A program made the position numbers and the translations under genes. Below, in pieces: positions 51,157 to 60,664 of a DNA stretch of 64,000 bases. Source of the stretch: an uncultured bacterium (lineage in GTDB: Bacteria > Verrucomicrobiota > Lentisphaeria > Victivallales > UBA1829); assembly GCA_900548385.1 (NCBI GenBank), contig URKJ01000017.1, positions 1 through 64,000 on the forward strand, in the 5' to 3' direction. Below the pieces are notes generated by a model. The model was not told the origin of the DNA and ran no database searches. It saw only the letters and a list, made by a program, of their open reading frames with translations. Position 1 is the stretch's first letter, and each line of letters opens with the position of its first letter.

Positions 51157-52644
51157 ATGAGAATGTTGACGATTTTTTTTCTTCTGGCGGCGCTGCCGCT
51201 GATCGCCGCTCCGACGCTGTATGTGGACAATCAGAAAGGCAGTGATTCGAACGACGGGAGCCGGGAGAAGCCGCTTTCCTCCATTGAGCGGGCCTGTGCC
51301 CTGGTGAAGACCGGAGGACGGATTGAGGTCGTCAACACCGGTGTTCCTTACTCCCTTCCTTACGGCGGCCCCGGCAAAGCGCGGGGGCTGCGTCTGTTCG
51401 CCGGCGGCACGGCGGAGTCTCCGCTGATCGTGGAGGGGAATGGAGCCGTCGTTTCCGGACTTGCCGTAATTCCGGCTCACGCATGGACCCGCGAGGCGGA
51501 GAGAATCTATTCCTTGCCGTTTGATCCGATGAGCAACTTTTTCCGTCGGGACATGAGTAAAAACTACTGGCTGCCCGGTACTCAGATCTGGTTTGTAAAC
51601 GGCGGAGCGGCTCCGAACCTGCGGAACCGCGAAGAACTGGAAAGGACGCCGAACGGATTCTGGTGGAACAAGAAGGAACGGAAAGTGCTGTATCATCTTC
51701 CTTCCGGCAAGCGGCTTGCGGAGATGAAGATCGAACTGCCTGCCAATTACGGTTTCTACATCCATCGCGATCATACGATTGTGCGCAATTTCACGGTGAT
51801 GTTTTCCTGGAACGACGGTTTCGATGCGGCGGAAACGCCGAAGAATTCGATGTATCAGAATTGTCTGGCGTACAATAATTGCGGTCAGGGAATGTCGATT
51901 CACGATGCGAGCAGTCTGTATTATCAGGATTGCGGGGCGGTGAACTGTGCGAGTTCCGCCGTCTGCAACGTCGGGCAGAGTTCCGGGGTTTACAAGCGGT
52001 GCGTGTTTATTGACAGCACGTTTGAAGCCGCTGTGTTTTTGAATCATGATGCCGTCGGACTCTTTGAAGAGTGTCTGATCGCGGAAGCGGAGCCGGCGGA
52101 GCTTATTTGGCAGCGGGGACGCTCCAAGCTGATTTTTTCCAACTGCATTCTGATCGGCAACGGGAGGAACAATCTGCTGTCGCTTGAAGCCGGAGGCACG
52201 GCGTTTTACGGCTGTACGCTTCGCGGCGGCACAGGGCTGTGCTCTTTCGACGCACGTTCCGCAACCGGATCGCTGAGTCTGGAAAAGTCTCTGCTGAGCG
52301 GTTTCGCCCGCTATTATGTGAAACTGCCGGACGCGCTGAATTCCCGGCGGATCGCGCTCGCGGGGAACCGGTATATGCCGGGGACCGGGCATTGGTTCCG
52401 GGGAAAGGCGGAAATTCCGGGACGCTCTCCGGCGCTTGCCGCGCAGAAGCTGGACCGGGAGTCTGTAACGGAGACGTTCCGGCTGACCGGGCGCAAGTCC
52501 AGCGAAAATCCGGATGCGGTTTCCCGCCGTTCCCTGCGGATCGGAGCAAAGCTGCCTGCAAATGTATGGGAAATTTATGACCGTTTGAAAAATTATCAGG
52601 CCACGCCGGCCGGAATCGTCAGAAAAGGAGACGTCAGACAATGA
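51157..52644 (+). CDS. Secreted right-handed beta-helix protein
   Basis: A 495-residue protein with a signal peptide ending LIAAP (about 1-18) and the start pattern of pectate-lyase-fold proteins (YVDNQKGSDSNDGSREKPLS). Beta-helix coils fill about 90-420 with N/G-rich turns (NCLAYNNCGQGMSIHDASS). No catalytic residues are assigned. AAAGGAAAG lies before the ATG. Its stop overlaps the next ATG (ATGA). Confidence 0.8.
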   Translation: MRMLTIFFLLAALPLIAAPTLYVDNQKGSDSNDGSREKPLSSIERACALVKTGGRIEVVNTGVPYSLPYGGPGKARGLRLFAGGTAESPLIVEGNGAVVSGLAVIPAHAWTREAERIYSLPFDPMSNFFRRDMSKNYWLPGTQIWFVNGGAAPNLRNREELERTPNGFWWNKKERKVLYHLPSGKRLAEMKIELPANYGFYIHRDHTIVRNFTVMFSWNDGFDAAETPKNSMYQNCLAYNNCGQGMSIHDASSLYYQDCGAVNCASSAVCNVGQSSGVYKRCVFIDSTFEAAVFLNHDAVGLFEECLIAEAEPAELIWQRGRSKLIFSNCILIGNGRNNLLSLEAGGTAFYGCTLRGGTGLCSFDARSATGSLSLEKSLLSGFARYYVKLPDALNSRRIALAGNRYMPGTGHWFRGKAEIPGRSPALAAQKLDRESVTETFRLTGRKSSENPDAVSRRSLRIGAKLPANVWEIYDRLKNYQATPAGIVRKGDVRQ

Positions 52645-54317
52645 AAACTCTCATGGCATTTATTCTTCCGCTGCTTGCCGGAACGCTTGCGGCGGCGCCG
52701 TCCGAACTTCAACGCGAAATTGATGCCGGGATCCGCAGCGGAAAAAAGGAAATCGTGCTTTCCCGTCCGGAATATCGTCTTGACCGGACTCTGCAGCTGA
52801 AAAAGCTGAACGGAGTGACCGTCAACGGCAATGGCGCCCGGATTGTGATGACCCGTCCGGTCCATGCTGTCCGGATAACCGGTTGCCGCGGCCTGACGCT
52901 GAAAGGATTGTCGGTGGATTACGATCCGCTGCCGTTTACACAGGGGGTTGTCACTTCCGTTTCAAAGGATTTTCAGGTCGTGGAATTTACGATTGACAAA
53001 GGATATCCCGATCTGACGGCGCCTTATGCCGTGGGACGGCTTCATCTTTTCGCCGCGGATGGACGGACCTGGAAACGCGAGGCGGCGGATCTTTACGGAA
53101 AGACCGAGATCCTTGATGCCCGCCGCGGCAGATTCCGTTCGTTCAAACCGGAATCCGCATTCGCGCCCGGTGACCGTGTGGCTCTGAATCTGCGCCGGAA
53201 CGGAGCGTTCTACCTGACCGGCTGCGGTCCCGTGCGTTTTGAAAATATTACGGTCTATGCCTGTCCGAGTCTCGGTTTCTGCAACCGTTTCAGCGAGGGC
53301 GGGGATGAGTTTGTCAATGTGAAGATCATGCGCGGTCCCCGTCCGGCGGGCGCGGAGACGGACCGTTTGCTTTCCAGCTGTGCCGACGGAGTGAATTATG
53401 CCTATATCCGCCGCGGCCCGACTTTGATCAACTGCGATTTTTCTTTTATGGGGGACGACTCGGTGAATCTGCATTCCGTCGCTCTGCCCGTAGTCAAAGT
53501 GCTGAACGGGACAACTTTTGATACGCTCCGGCCTTACAAGCAGGAAGAATTCGGCAAGGTGATCCGTCCCGGCGATAAACTGCGCCTGCTTGACCCGTCG
53601 GATTACTCGGTGGCGGGAGAAGCCGTGATCCGGAGTTTCCGCCCGTCCCCGCGTTCCTATGACCGGGAAACTCTCAGCCGGTTTTATTTCGACCGGGGGC
53701 ACGGACTCCGTGAGTGGACCGCTTACGAGGTTGTGCTTGAACCGGGCGGAACCCCTTTGAAACCGGGACTTTTCTTTGATATTCCCGCGATCGGCGCCAA
53801 TGATTATGTGATCCGGGATTCCTATTTTCACGACCACCGCGGACGGAGTCTGCGCATTATGGCATCCAACGGTGTGATTGAAAACAACCGTTTCGAGCGT
53901 ATCAAACATGCGGCGATTACGGTCGGGGCGGAATACGGCTACTGGCGCGAAGCCGGCTGGGTGGAGAATATTCAGATCCGCAACAACCGGATCCGGGATG
54001 TCGGATGCAATATGATGCTTCAGCCGGATTCCTATGCCAACGGTGCGATCAGCGTGTTTGCCCGTCTGGAAGATTATTCCGGTTCATTCAAGGGGAACAG
54101 AAACATCACGATTTCCGGCAACCGGATCGACACCTGTCCCGCCGCGGGGATCTTTATTTTCGCCGCCGATGGAGTGAGACTCCAGGGCAACCGGCTTGTC
54201 AATACGGCATTCGGCAAAAAGATTCCCGGAAGCAATCTGGGATTCCGGAATATGAAGCCGGTCTGGATTGTCAACTCCGCCAATGTGTCCCGGCAGAGTG
54301 AAAACATGAAAGAATAA
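52641..54317 (+). CDS. Secreted beta-helix glycosidase-like protein (GH110-like)
   Basis: A 558-residue protein with a short signal peptide ending LAAAP (about 1-19). After SGKKEIVLSRPEYRL come beta-helix coils and a central segment with SSCADGVNY and FMGDDSVNLHS, reminiscent of the acidic pair of GH110 alpha-1,3-galactosidases. The late part (about 370-520) again has coils (DSYFHDHRGRSLRIMASNGV). If GH110-like, it would remove alpha-linked galactose. The family is uncertain. It ends the fourth co-directional cassette. Confidence 0.7.
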   Translation: MKTLMAFILPLLAGTLAAAPSELQREIDAGIRSGKKEIVLSRPEYRLDRTLQLKKLNGVTVNGNGARIVMTRPVHAVRITGCRGLTLKGLSVDYDPLPFTQGVVTSVSKDFQVVEFTIDKGYPDLTAPYAVGRLHLFAADGRTWKREAADLYGKTEILDARRGRFRSFKPESAFAPGDRVALNLRRNGAFYLTGCGPVRFENITVYACPSLGFCNRFSEGGDEFVNVKIMRGPRPAGAETDRLLSSCADGVNYAYIRRGPTLINCDFSFMGDDSVNLHSVALPVVKVLNGTTFDTLRPYKQEEFGKVIRPGDKLRLLDPSDYSVAGEAVIRSFRPSPRSYDRETLSRFYFDRGHGLREWTAYEVVLEPGGTPLKPGLFFDIPAIGANDYVIRDSYFHDHRGRSLRIMASNGVIENNRFERIKHAAITVGAEYGYWREAGWVENIQIRNNRIRDVGCNMMLQPDSYANGAISVFARLEDYSGSFKGNRNITISGNRIDTCPAAGIFIFAADGVRLQGNRLVNTAFGKKIPGSNLGFRNMKPVWIVNSANVSRQSENMKE

Positions 54318-54410
54318 TTTTTTATTTTCAATGGAACAAAGGCTTGTCCGCCGCTGTCTGCGAAACAGTATTCAGTTTTGCAGATAACTCTACTTTACGG
54401 AAGGTCTTTT

Positions 54411-55703
54411 ATGGGAAAATATGTGATTGCGGGGATCGTTGCGGTGATTCTGGGCGGGGGAGTTCTGATGTTCGGGCTCTCCGGTTTGAAAACGGCGGGG
54501 GAACGTTTGAGCCATGCGCTGGAAACGGATCATGACGGACACGACCATGAGGCTGAGACCGTAAAAACAGCCGTTTCTTCCGCCGTTGATGCGGAAGAGA
54601 AAAAGCATGGGGAGGAGGCTCCCGTTCATCTGACGGAGGCGCAGCGGAAACTGATCCGTATCCGTATCTCCAAAGCACAGCCCGGAAATATTGAAGATAC
54701 CCTGAATCTCAATGGCGAGATTCTGCTGAATTTGGATGAAACTGCAAGAATCATGCCGCGCATGCCGGGATTCGTCAGCCGGATTTTCGTAAAAGAGGGG
54801 GAGCGGGTTCGCAAGGGGCAGCTCCTTGCCACGTTGACGAGCCATAAGCTCGGAGAATATTATTCCAATTACAATTCCGCACTGGAACAGGAGAAACTGG
54901 CACGTTCCGAGTTCGAGATGGCGGAAAAGCTCCGGACCGGAAATGCGACGTCGCAGAAAGAGTATCTGCGTTACAAGCGCGAATATGCCGAGTCTGTCAT
55001 TTCCCGTCAGCGGGCGGAGGAATTGCTGCGTTCCCTGCTTCAGGATCCCGCCCATGCGGATCATCCGCACGAGAAGATACGGGAGAACCGGCAGGTGCCG
55101 ATCTGCACGACGTATGAAGTCACTTCGCCGTTGAGCGGAACCGTGATTGCGAAAAACGTCACAGCCGGAGAAAACTTCACCGAGGACAATACAACGGTGA
55201 TCTTCACGGTCAGCAACTTGGAACGTCTGTGGCTGGAACTGCGGGTTCCGCCGAACGATCTGCCGCGGGTCCGTACCGGACAGGCCGTTGCTGTGACTGC
55301 GGCAGACACCGCCAAAGAATACAGCGGACGGATCGTTTATGTGTCTCCTCTGATCGACGAACAGAGCCGTACGGGATTTGTCCGGGTCGTGATGGAAAAC
55401 CGCGATGGCGGGTTGCGTCCCGGACAGTTCGTGACGGGACGGATTCACACGGTTTCCGCGGCGGAGTCTGTAGTCGTTCCGCGCGCGGCTGTTCAGCTGA
55501 TTGAGGGTGAGAGCGTGATTTTTGTGCCGCAAGGCGATGGTTTCGCGCCGCGTCCGGTCACGCCCGGCCGCGCTTCGGGCGGCATTGTACAGATCCTTGC
55601 AGGGCTGAAAGCGGGGGAACCGTTTGTATCATCCGGAGCGTTTGAATTGAAGTCGATTCTGCTGACCAGCGGCATGGATCCCCATGCCGGGCACGGGCAT
55701 TGA
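54411..55703 (+). CDS. RND efflux periplasmic adaptor (CusB/CzcB-like)
   Basis: A 430-residue membrane-fusion protein. One N-terminal helix (about 3-23) is followed by a His-rich stretch (DHDGHDHE) that probably binds metal, then a lipoyl/barrel-sandwich hybrid (RIMPRMPGFVSRIFVKEGER), a long coiled-coil hairpin and beta-barrel (SPLSGTVIAKNVTAGENF). The ribosome site GGAAGG decides the start at 54411 over 54378. The permease follows 11 bp later. An outer-membrane factor is not in the window. Confidence 0.9.
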   Translation: MGKYVIAGIVAVILGGGVLMFGLSGLKTAGERLSHALETDHDGHDHEAETVKTAVSSAVDAEEKKHGEEAPVHLTEAQRKLIRIRISKAQPGNIEDTLNLNGEILLNLDETARIMPRMPGFVSRIFVKEGERVRKGQLLATLTSHKLGEYYSNYNSALEQEKLARSEFEMAEKLRTGNATSQKEYLRYKREYAESVISRQRAEELLRSLLQDPAHADHPHEKIRENRQVPICTTYEVTSPLSGTVIAKNVTAGENFTEDNTTVIFTVSNLERLWLELRVPPNDLPRVRTGQAVAVTAADTAKEYSGRIVYVSPLIDEQSRTGFVRVVMENRDGGLRPGQFVTGRIHTVSAAESVVVPRAAVQLIEGESVIFVPQGDGFAPRPVTPGRASGGIVQILAGLKAGEPFVSSGAFELKSILLTSGMDPHAGHGH

Positions 55704-55714
55704 GGAGGTGGCGC

Positions 55715-58700
55715 ATGATTGACAGAATCATCCAGGCGGCGCTGCAGTTGCGGAGTCTGGTTCTGATTTCCATGATCGCGGTGATCGGGTTCGGTATTTA
55801 CAGCTACTTTGAAACGCCGCGCGATGCGTTCCCGGATATTTCGCCCGTCATGGTTCCGGTCTTCGCGGAGGCTCCCGGATTGGCGGCGGAGGAGGTCGAA
55901 CTGATGATCTGCCAGCCGATTGAGAGCACCATGAGCGGTCTGCCCGGAGTGACGCTTGTCAAGTCCACATCCGGTTTCGGGATGGGGGTGATCTATGTTT
56001 ATTTCAAGGATTCCACCGATATTTATTTTGCCCGCCAGTTGGTCGCGGAGCGTTTGCAGAGTGCGGAAAGTTCCCTCCCGGCGAATGTTCCGAAACCTGA
56101 ACTCGGACCGATTTCCAGCGGGCTTGACCAGATTTTCATTTACTATCTGCAGGCGGACCGCAAGGTCGTGCGGACCGAGGGAAAGGAGCTGAACTCTTAT
56201 CTTCGCGAGCTGAATGATTTTGTGGTCAAACGTCAGCTTCAGACCGTTCCCGGCGTGACGGCGATTCTTTCCATGGGCGGCCATGTTCTGCAATATCAGG
56301 TGAAGCTGAATCCGGAGGAAATGCGGAAATTCGACGTTTCATACGGCGATGTGGTCAGTGCGATCAATGCCGGCAACCGGAATGTGGGCGGTCAGTACAT
56401 TGAGATCGGAGCGGAGGAGTATCTTGTGCGCGGCATCGGGATGCTGAAATCGCTGGAGGATATCCGCAATATTACGGTGCGGGAGTTTAACGGCGTTCCG
56501 CTGAAACTCGGAGCGATCGCGACGGTGGAGTACGGCCCCGATGTCCGGCGCGGCATTGTCACGCGCAACGGGGAAGAAGAAGTCGTGGCGGGAATCGTGT
56601 TGAAGTTGTACGGAGAGAATACGTCGCGGGTGATCGCGCGCCTGCACGCCAAGCTCGCGGAGATCGGAAAGTCTCTGCAGGATGGCGTGACGATCGTTCC
56701 GTATTATGATCAGGCGGATCTGGTGGACAACGCCAGCCGGACGGTGGAAAATGCGCTGTTTCAGGGAATTCTGCTGGTGATCGCGGTGCTTGCTGTGGCT
56801 CTTTGGAATTTCCGGGCGTCGCTGATCGTGGCTCTTTCAATGCCGTTCTGTGCTTCGCTGGCGATTCTCGGTTTGAACTGGGCGGGACTTTCGGCAAATC
56901 TGATGTCGCTCGGCGGGATCGCGATCGCTCTCGGTATGCTGGTGGACGGCTCGATTGTGGTCGTTGAAAATATTCTGCGTCACCTGAACCGCCCGGAGAA
57001 TGGGGAACGGGACCGGCTGGCAGTGATTCCGGAGGCGGTAAAGGAGGTCGGACGCCCGATCACGTTTGCGCTGTTTATCATCATTGCGGTATTCCTGCCG
57101 ATTTTCCTGTTTGAAGGAGTCGAGGGAAAGATGTTCAAGCCGTTGGCGTTTTCGATAGTCGTGGCGCTTGCGGGCTCCATTCTTGCGGCGGTTGTCAATG
57201 CGCCGGTCCTTGCCGCGTTTCTGCTGAAAAAGGAGAAAGATCCGGAAAAGAGACGGAAACAGGAGGATCGGGCGGAACAGTTTGTCCGGCGGTTCTATCT
57301 GCCGCTGCTGGAGAGCGGGCTCCGTCATCGGCGGCTTCTGTTTACGGTTGTGCTTGCGGCTTTGGCTGCAAGCGTGTTTGCGTTCCGTTCCATCGGACGG
57401 GAGTTCGTGCCGACTTTGGAGGAAGGGACGATTCTTGCGACGGTCAGCATGGCGCCGTCGATCGGGCTGGCGCAGGCGGACCGCGTCGTGCGCAATCTGG
57501 AAACGATGATCCGCCGTCACCCGGAGGTTGCCGGAACGGTTTCCCGGATTGGACGGCCGGAGGCGGGGAGTCATCCGCATCCGGTCAATTTTGCGGAAAT
57601 TCAGATTTCGTTGAAACATCCGGGCGGAACGATCATCGGAGCGAAAGAGCGTCAGCGGATCGTGGCGGAGCTGCGGCATGAACTGCAGGATTATCCGGGT
57701 GTCACGCTGAATTTTTCACAACCGATCCAGAATGCGTTTGATGAACTGCTTTCGGGGACCCGTGCCTATTTTGCATTGAAACTGTACGGTGAAGACCTTT
57801 CCGTTCTGCGGACGAAAGCGGAGGAGATCCGCAAGGCGATCGCATCGGTTCCCGGTGTGGTGGATTTGTCTGTGGAACAGAGCTACGGGCAGCCACAGGT
57901 TCAGATCGAATTGAATCATGAGGCGATGGCGCGTCTCGGTGTGACCGGAAATGAGGTGATGCAGCTGGTGGAAAGCGCGATCGGCGGCGAGAATGTCTCG
58001 ACCGTTTACCGCAACACCCGGCGGTATGACATCAATGTGCGTCTTGCGGAACGGTTCCGTTCGTCGCCGGAAGCGCTGGGGGAACTGAAGATCCGTACAG
58101 CGTCCGGCAAATATGTGGAGTTGAAGCAGGTTGCCGTGCTGAAGATCACGGAGGGACCGGTACAGATCAACCGGGAGAAGATCCAGCGCCGCTGGACGAT
58201 TCAGGGCAATATCTCCGGCCGGGCCCCCAGCGAGATCATCCGGGACATGCGCAAGGCGATTGCGGAAAAGGTCAAACTTCCGGCAGGTTATCTGGTCGAG
58301 TTCGGCGGGCAGTTTGAGAATCAGGAGCGGGCGATGCGGAAGCTGTCGATCGTGGTGCCGATGGTGATCGTGCTGATCTTTATTCTGCTGTGGATGTCGT
58401 TTTCATCGCTGAGGAGCAGCCTGATCGTGATGATCAATGTTCCTCTGGCGCTGATCGGCGGAGTGCTTGGGCTCCTTGTGACGGATCAGTTCCTGTCGGT
58501 TCCCGCCGCAGTCGGTTTTATTGCGCTGTTCGGAATCGCGATGCAGGATGCTGTTGTGATGGTGACGGATTTCCGCGATCTCCGGAAGAGCGGGCTGCCG
58601 CTGCGGGAGGCGATCCTGCATGGAAGCGCGGTTCGTTTCCGCGCGGTGATCCTGACGACTCTGACCACTCTGCTCGGTCTGCTTCCGCTGCTGCTTTCCA

Positions 58701-58855
58701 CGGGGATCGGGGCTGAGGTGCAGCGTCCGCTGGCGGCGATCGTGGTATTCGGGCTGAGCACCTCCACTCTGCTGACGTTGTTTTTCCTGCCGTCTCTCTA
58801 TTATGAGATTGAACGGCGGTTTGAGCGCTCCGGAAACGCCGGCGATAACGGCTGA
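55715..58855 (+). CDS. Heavy-metal RND efflux permease (CusA/CzcA-like)
   Basis: A 1046-residue permease of the HME-RND class with 12 helices and two large periplasmic loops. PRDAFPDISPVMVPV at the start and MLVDGSIVVVENILRHL in helix 4 are family features. It exports divalent or monovalent metals with protons. GGAGG is 6 bases from the ATG at 55715, against an upstream Met at 55700. Transcribed with the adaptor. Confidence 0.93.
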   Translation: MIDRIIQAALQLRSLVLISMIAVIGFGIYSYFETPRDAFPDISPVMVPVFAEAPGLAAEEVELMICQPIESTMSGLPGVTLVKSTSGFGMGVIYVYFKDSTDIYFARQLVAERLQSAESSLPANVPKPELGPISSGLDQIFIYYLQADRKVVRTEGKELNSYLRELNDFVVKRQLQTVPGVTAILSMGGHVLQYQVKLNPEEMRKFDVSYGDVVSAINAGNRNVGGQYIEIGAEEYLVRGIGMLKSLEDIRNITVREFNGVPLKLGAIATVEYGPDVRRGIVTRNGEEEVVAGIVLKLYGENTSRVIARLHAKLAEIGKSLQDGVTIVPYYDQADLVDNASRTVENALFQGILLVIAVLAVALWNFRASLIVALSMPFCASLAILGLNWAGLSANLMSLGGIAIALGMLVDGSIVVVENILRHLNRPENGERDRLAVIPEAVKEVGRPITFALFIIIAVFLPIFLFEGVEGKMFKPLAFSIVVALAGSILAAVVNAPVLAAFLLKKEKDPEKRRKQEDRAEQFVRRFYLPLLESGLRHRRLLFTVVLAALAASVFAFRSIGREFVPTLEEGTILATVSMAPSIGLAQADRVVRNLETMIRRHPEVAGTVSRIGRPEAGSHPHPVNFAEIQISLKHPGGTIIGAKERQRIVAELRHELQDYPGVTLNFSQPIQNAFDELLSGTRAYFALKLYGEDLSVLRTKAEEIRKAIASVPGVVDLSVEQSYGQPQVQIELNHEAMARLGVTGNEVMQLVESAIGGENVSTVYRNTRRYDINVRLAERFRSSPEALGELKIRTASGKYVELKQVAVLKITEGPVQINREKIQRRWTIQGNISGRAPSEIIRDMRKAIAEKVKLPAGYLVEFGGQFENQERAMRKLSIVVPMVIVLIFILLWMSFSSLRSSLIVMINVPLALIGGVLGLLVTDQFLSVPAAVGFIALFGIAMQDAVVMVTDFRDLRKSGLPLREAILHGSAVRFRAVILTTLTTLLGLLPLLLSTGIGAEVQRPLAAIVVFGLSTSTLLTLFFLPSLYYEIERRFERSGNAGDNG

Positions 58856-58979
58856 CCGGAAATTTTTTGTAAAAATATCGGAACTTGATGAAAATCTCCG
58901 TTTGATTTTTTCCGATCCGGAAGTAAGTTTATAATCATCGTATCATTTTAAACTTCAGTAAATCAGGAGGGCGGGGATC

Positions 58980-60578
58980 ATGCATCAGATTATAACGATC
59001 ACATCTTTTATTTTCTTTACGGCGCTTGTCGCGTTCATTACCTGGATCATGACGCGGAAAGCGGACGTAAAGTCGAGGGAAGGGTACTTCCTGGCGGGAC
59101 GTTCCCTGACCTGGCCGTTCATTGCGGGATCGCTTCTGCTGACGAATCTTTCGACCGAGCAGATGGTCGGACTTAACGGGTCGGCGTTCAAGGAAGGGCT
59201 CTGCGTGATGGCATGGGAAGTGATCGCCGTGTTGGCGCTTGTGGCGATGGCGCTGTTCTTCCTGCCGCGGTTTCTCAAGAGCGGCATTGCGACTCTGCCG
59301 GAGTATCTGCATATCCGGTTCGACCGTACCACGGCAATCATCACCAACGTCATTTTTCTGATCGCCTACATGGTGATCCTGCTGCCGATCATTCTGTATA
59401 CGGGGGCCGCGGGGCTCAGCGGGATTATGAACGTTCCCGCAATTACCGGAATTGAAAGTTACGAAGGCAATATCTGGCTGATGGTCTGGTTCATCGGCAT
59501 TGTCGGCATGGTCTACGCTCTGTTCGGCGGCTTGCGTTCCGTGGCGGTTTCCGATACGCTGAACGGCGTCGGGCTCCTGATCGGCGGATTCATGATCCTG
59601 TATTTCGGGCTTCACGCCATCAGCGGAGGACAGGGATGGATGCACGGACTGGATACGCTTGTGGAAGCGCTGCCGGATAAGTTCAATTCCATCGGCGGCC
59701 CGAAATCCGAGGTTCCGTTCGGCGCATTGTTCACGGGGATTCTGATCATCAACATGTTTTACTGGTGTACGAATCAGCAGATCATTCAGCGCACGTTCGC
59801 CGCGAGCTCGCTGGCGGAGGGACAGAAAGGCGTCCTGTTCTGCGGGTTTCTGAAATTGATTGGTCCGCTGTATCTGGTGCTTCCGGGGATCATCGCGTTT
59901 TACATGTTCAAAGATACCGGTCTCCGTTCCGACAATGCTTACGGCAAACTGGTATCCACTGTTCTTCCGGCGCCGCTGACCGGATTTTTCGCCGCCGTGA
60001 TGACCGGTGCGATCCTGAGTTCTTTCAACTCCGCGTTGAATGCGACCTGCACGCTGTTCAGTCTCGGTATTTACAAGGAGGTGTTCAACCGTCAGGCGAG
60101 CGAGGCTCAGCAGGTGCGGTCCGGCAAGATTTTCGGTTTTGCTCTTGCAATCGCGTCAATGACGATTGCGCCGCTGCTCGTGAATACCGGCAGTATTTTT
60201 GCCTATCTCCAGAAGATGAACGGTATCTATTTTATTCCGATCTTCGCCGTGGTGCTGATGGGAATGTTGTCGAAATATGTTCCCGCGATTGCGGCGAAAA
60301 CCGCACTGGTCGCCGGATGTGTGCTGATTGCGATCGGGTACTTTGTACCGCCGTTCAGCCGGTGGGTGGAGGCGATGAATGCGTTCCACTTCGTCGGTGC
60401 GGTTTTCCTTGCGCTGTGTCTCTATATGCTCGTCTGGGGCAGAGTGGCGGGACGGCCGACCGCGTTTGTTCAGGAGGATGTGAAAGCGGTGGATATGACA
60501 TCGTGGAAATATGCTCCTTATGCCGGCGGTCTGCTGATCCTTGTGGTGATTGTGATTTACGTCTCCTTTGCCGGGTGA
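58980..60578 (+). CDS. Solute:sodium symporter (SSS family, SGLT-like)
   Basis: A 532-residue, about 14-helix SSS transporter. REGYFLAGRSLTWPFIAGSL and TNLSTEQMVGLNGSAF are SSS features, and the later FYWCTNQQIIQRTFAA places it with sugar carriers. It probably imports a monosaccharide with sodium. GGAGG lies before the ATG. A TATAAT (58930) without a good -35 and a small palindrome TTCCG-ATC-CGGAA (58910-58922) lie upstream. Sugars released by the secreted enzymes are plausible substrates, by inference. Confidence 0.9.
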   Translation: MHQIITITSFIFFTALVAFITWIMTRKADVKSREGYFLAGRSLTWPFIAGSLLLTNLSTEQMVGLNGSAFKEGLCVMAWEVIAVLALVAMALFFLPRFLKSGIATLPEYLHIRFDRTTAIITNVIFLIAYMVILLPIILYTGAAGLSGIMNVPAITGIESYEGNIWLMVWFIGIVGMVYALFGGLRSVAVSDTLNGVGLLIGGFMILYFGLHAISGGQGWMHGLDTLVEALPDKFNSIGGPKSEVPFGALFTGILIINMFYWCTNQQIIQRTFAASSLAEGQKGVLFCGFLKLIGPLYLVLPGIIAFYMFKDTGLRSDNAYGKLVSTVLPAPLTGFFAAVMTGAILSSFNSALNATCTLFSLGIYKEVFNRQASEAQQVRSGKIFGFALAIASMTIAPLLVNTGSIFAYLQKMNGIYFIPIFAVVLMGMLSKYVPAIAAKTALVAGCVLIAIGYFVPPFSRWVEAMNAFHFVGAVFLALCLYMLVWGRVAGRPTAFVQEDVKAVDMTSWKYAPYAGGLLILVVIVIYVSFAG

Positions 60579-60597
60579 GCTCCTGTTTGACTCCATG

Positions 60598-60645
60598 AAA
60601 AAAAGCTGCTGCAGCCCCGGAAGGTTTTGCAACAGCTTGTTTTTC
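60598..60645. terminator. Bidirectional terminator between symporter and helicase genes
   Basis: AAGCTGCTGCA (60603-60613) pairs with TGCAACAGCTT (60628-60638), one mismatch. T's follow on the plus side and A's precede, so it can stop transcripts from both convergent genes. Confidence 0.8.
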
Positions 60646-60664
60646 TGTTGAAACGGTGACGGGG

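Noticed and set aside
50599..52641. 680-codon minus-strand open frame opposite a pseudopilin and a beta-helix gene
   Set aside because: It is antisense to two well-supported genes and its composition is typical of a shadow frame.
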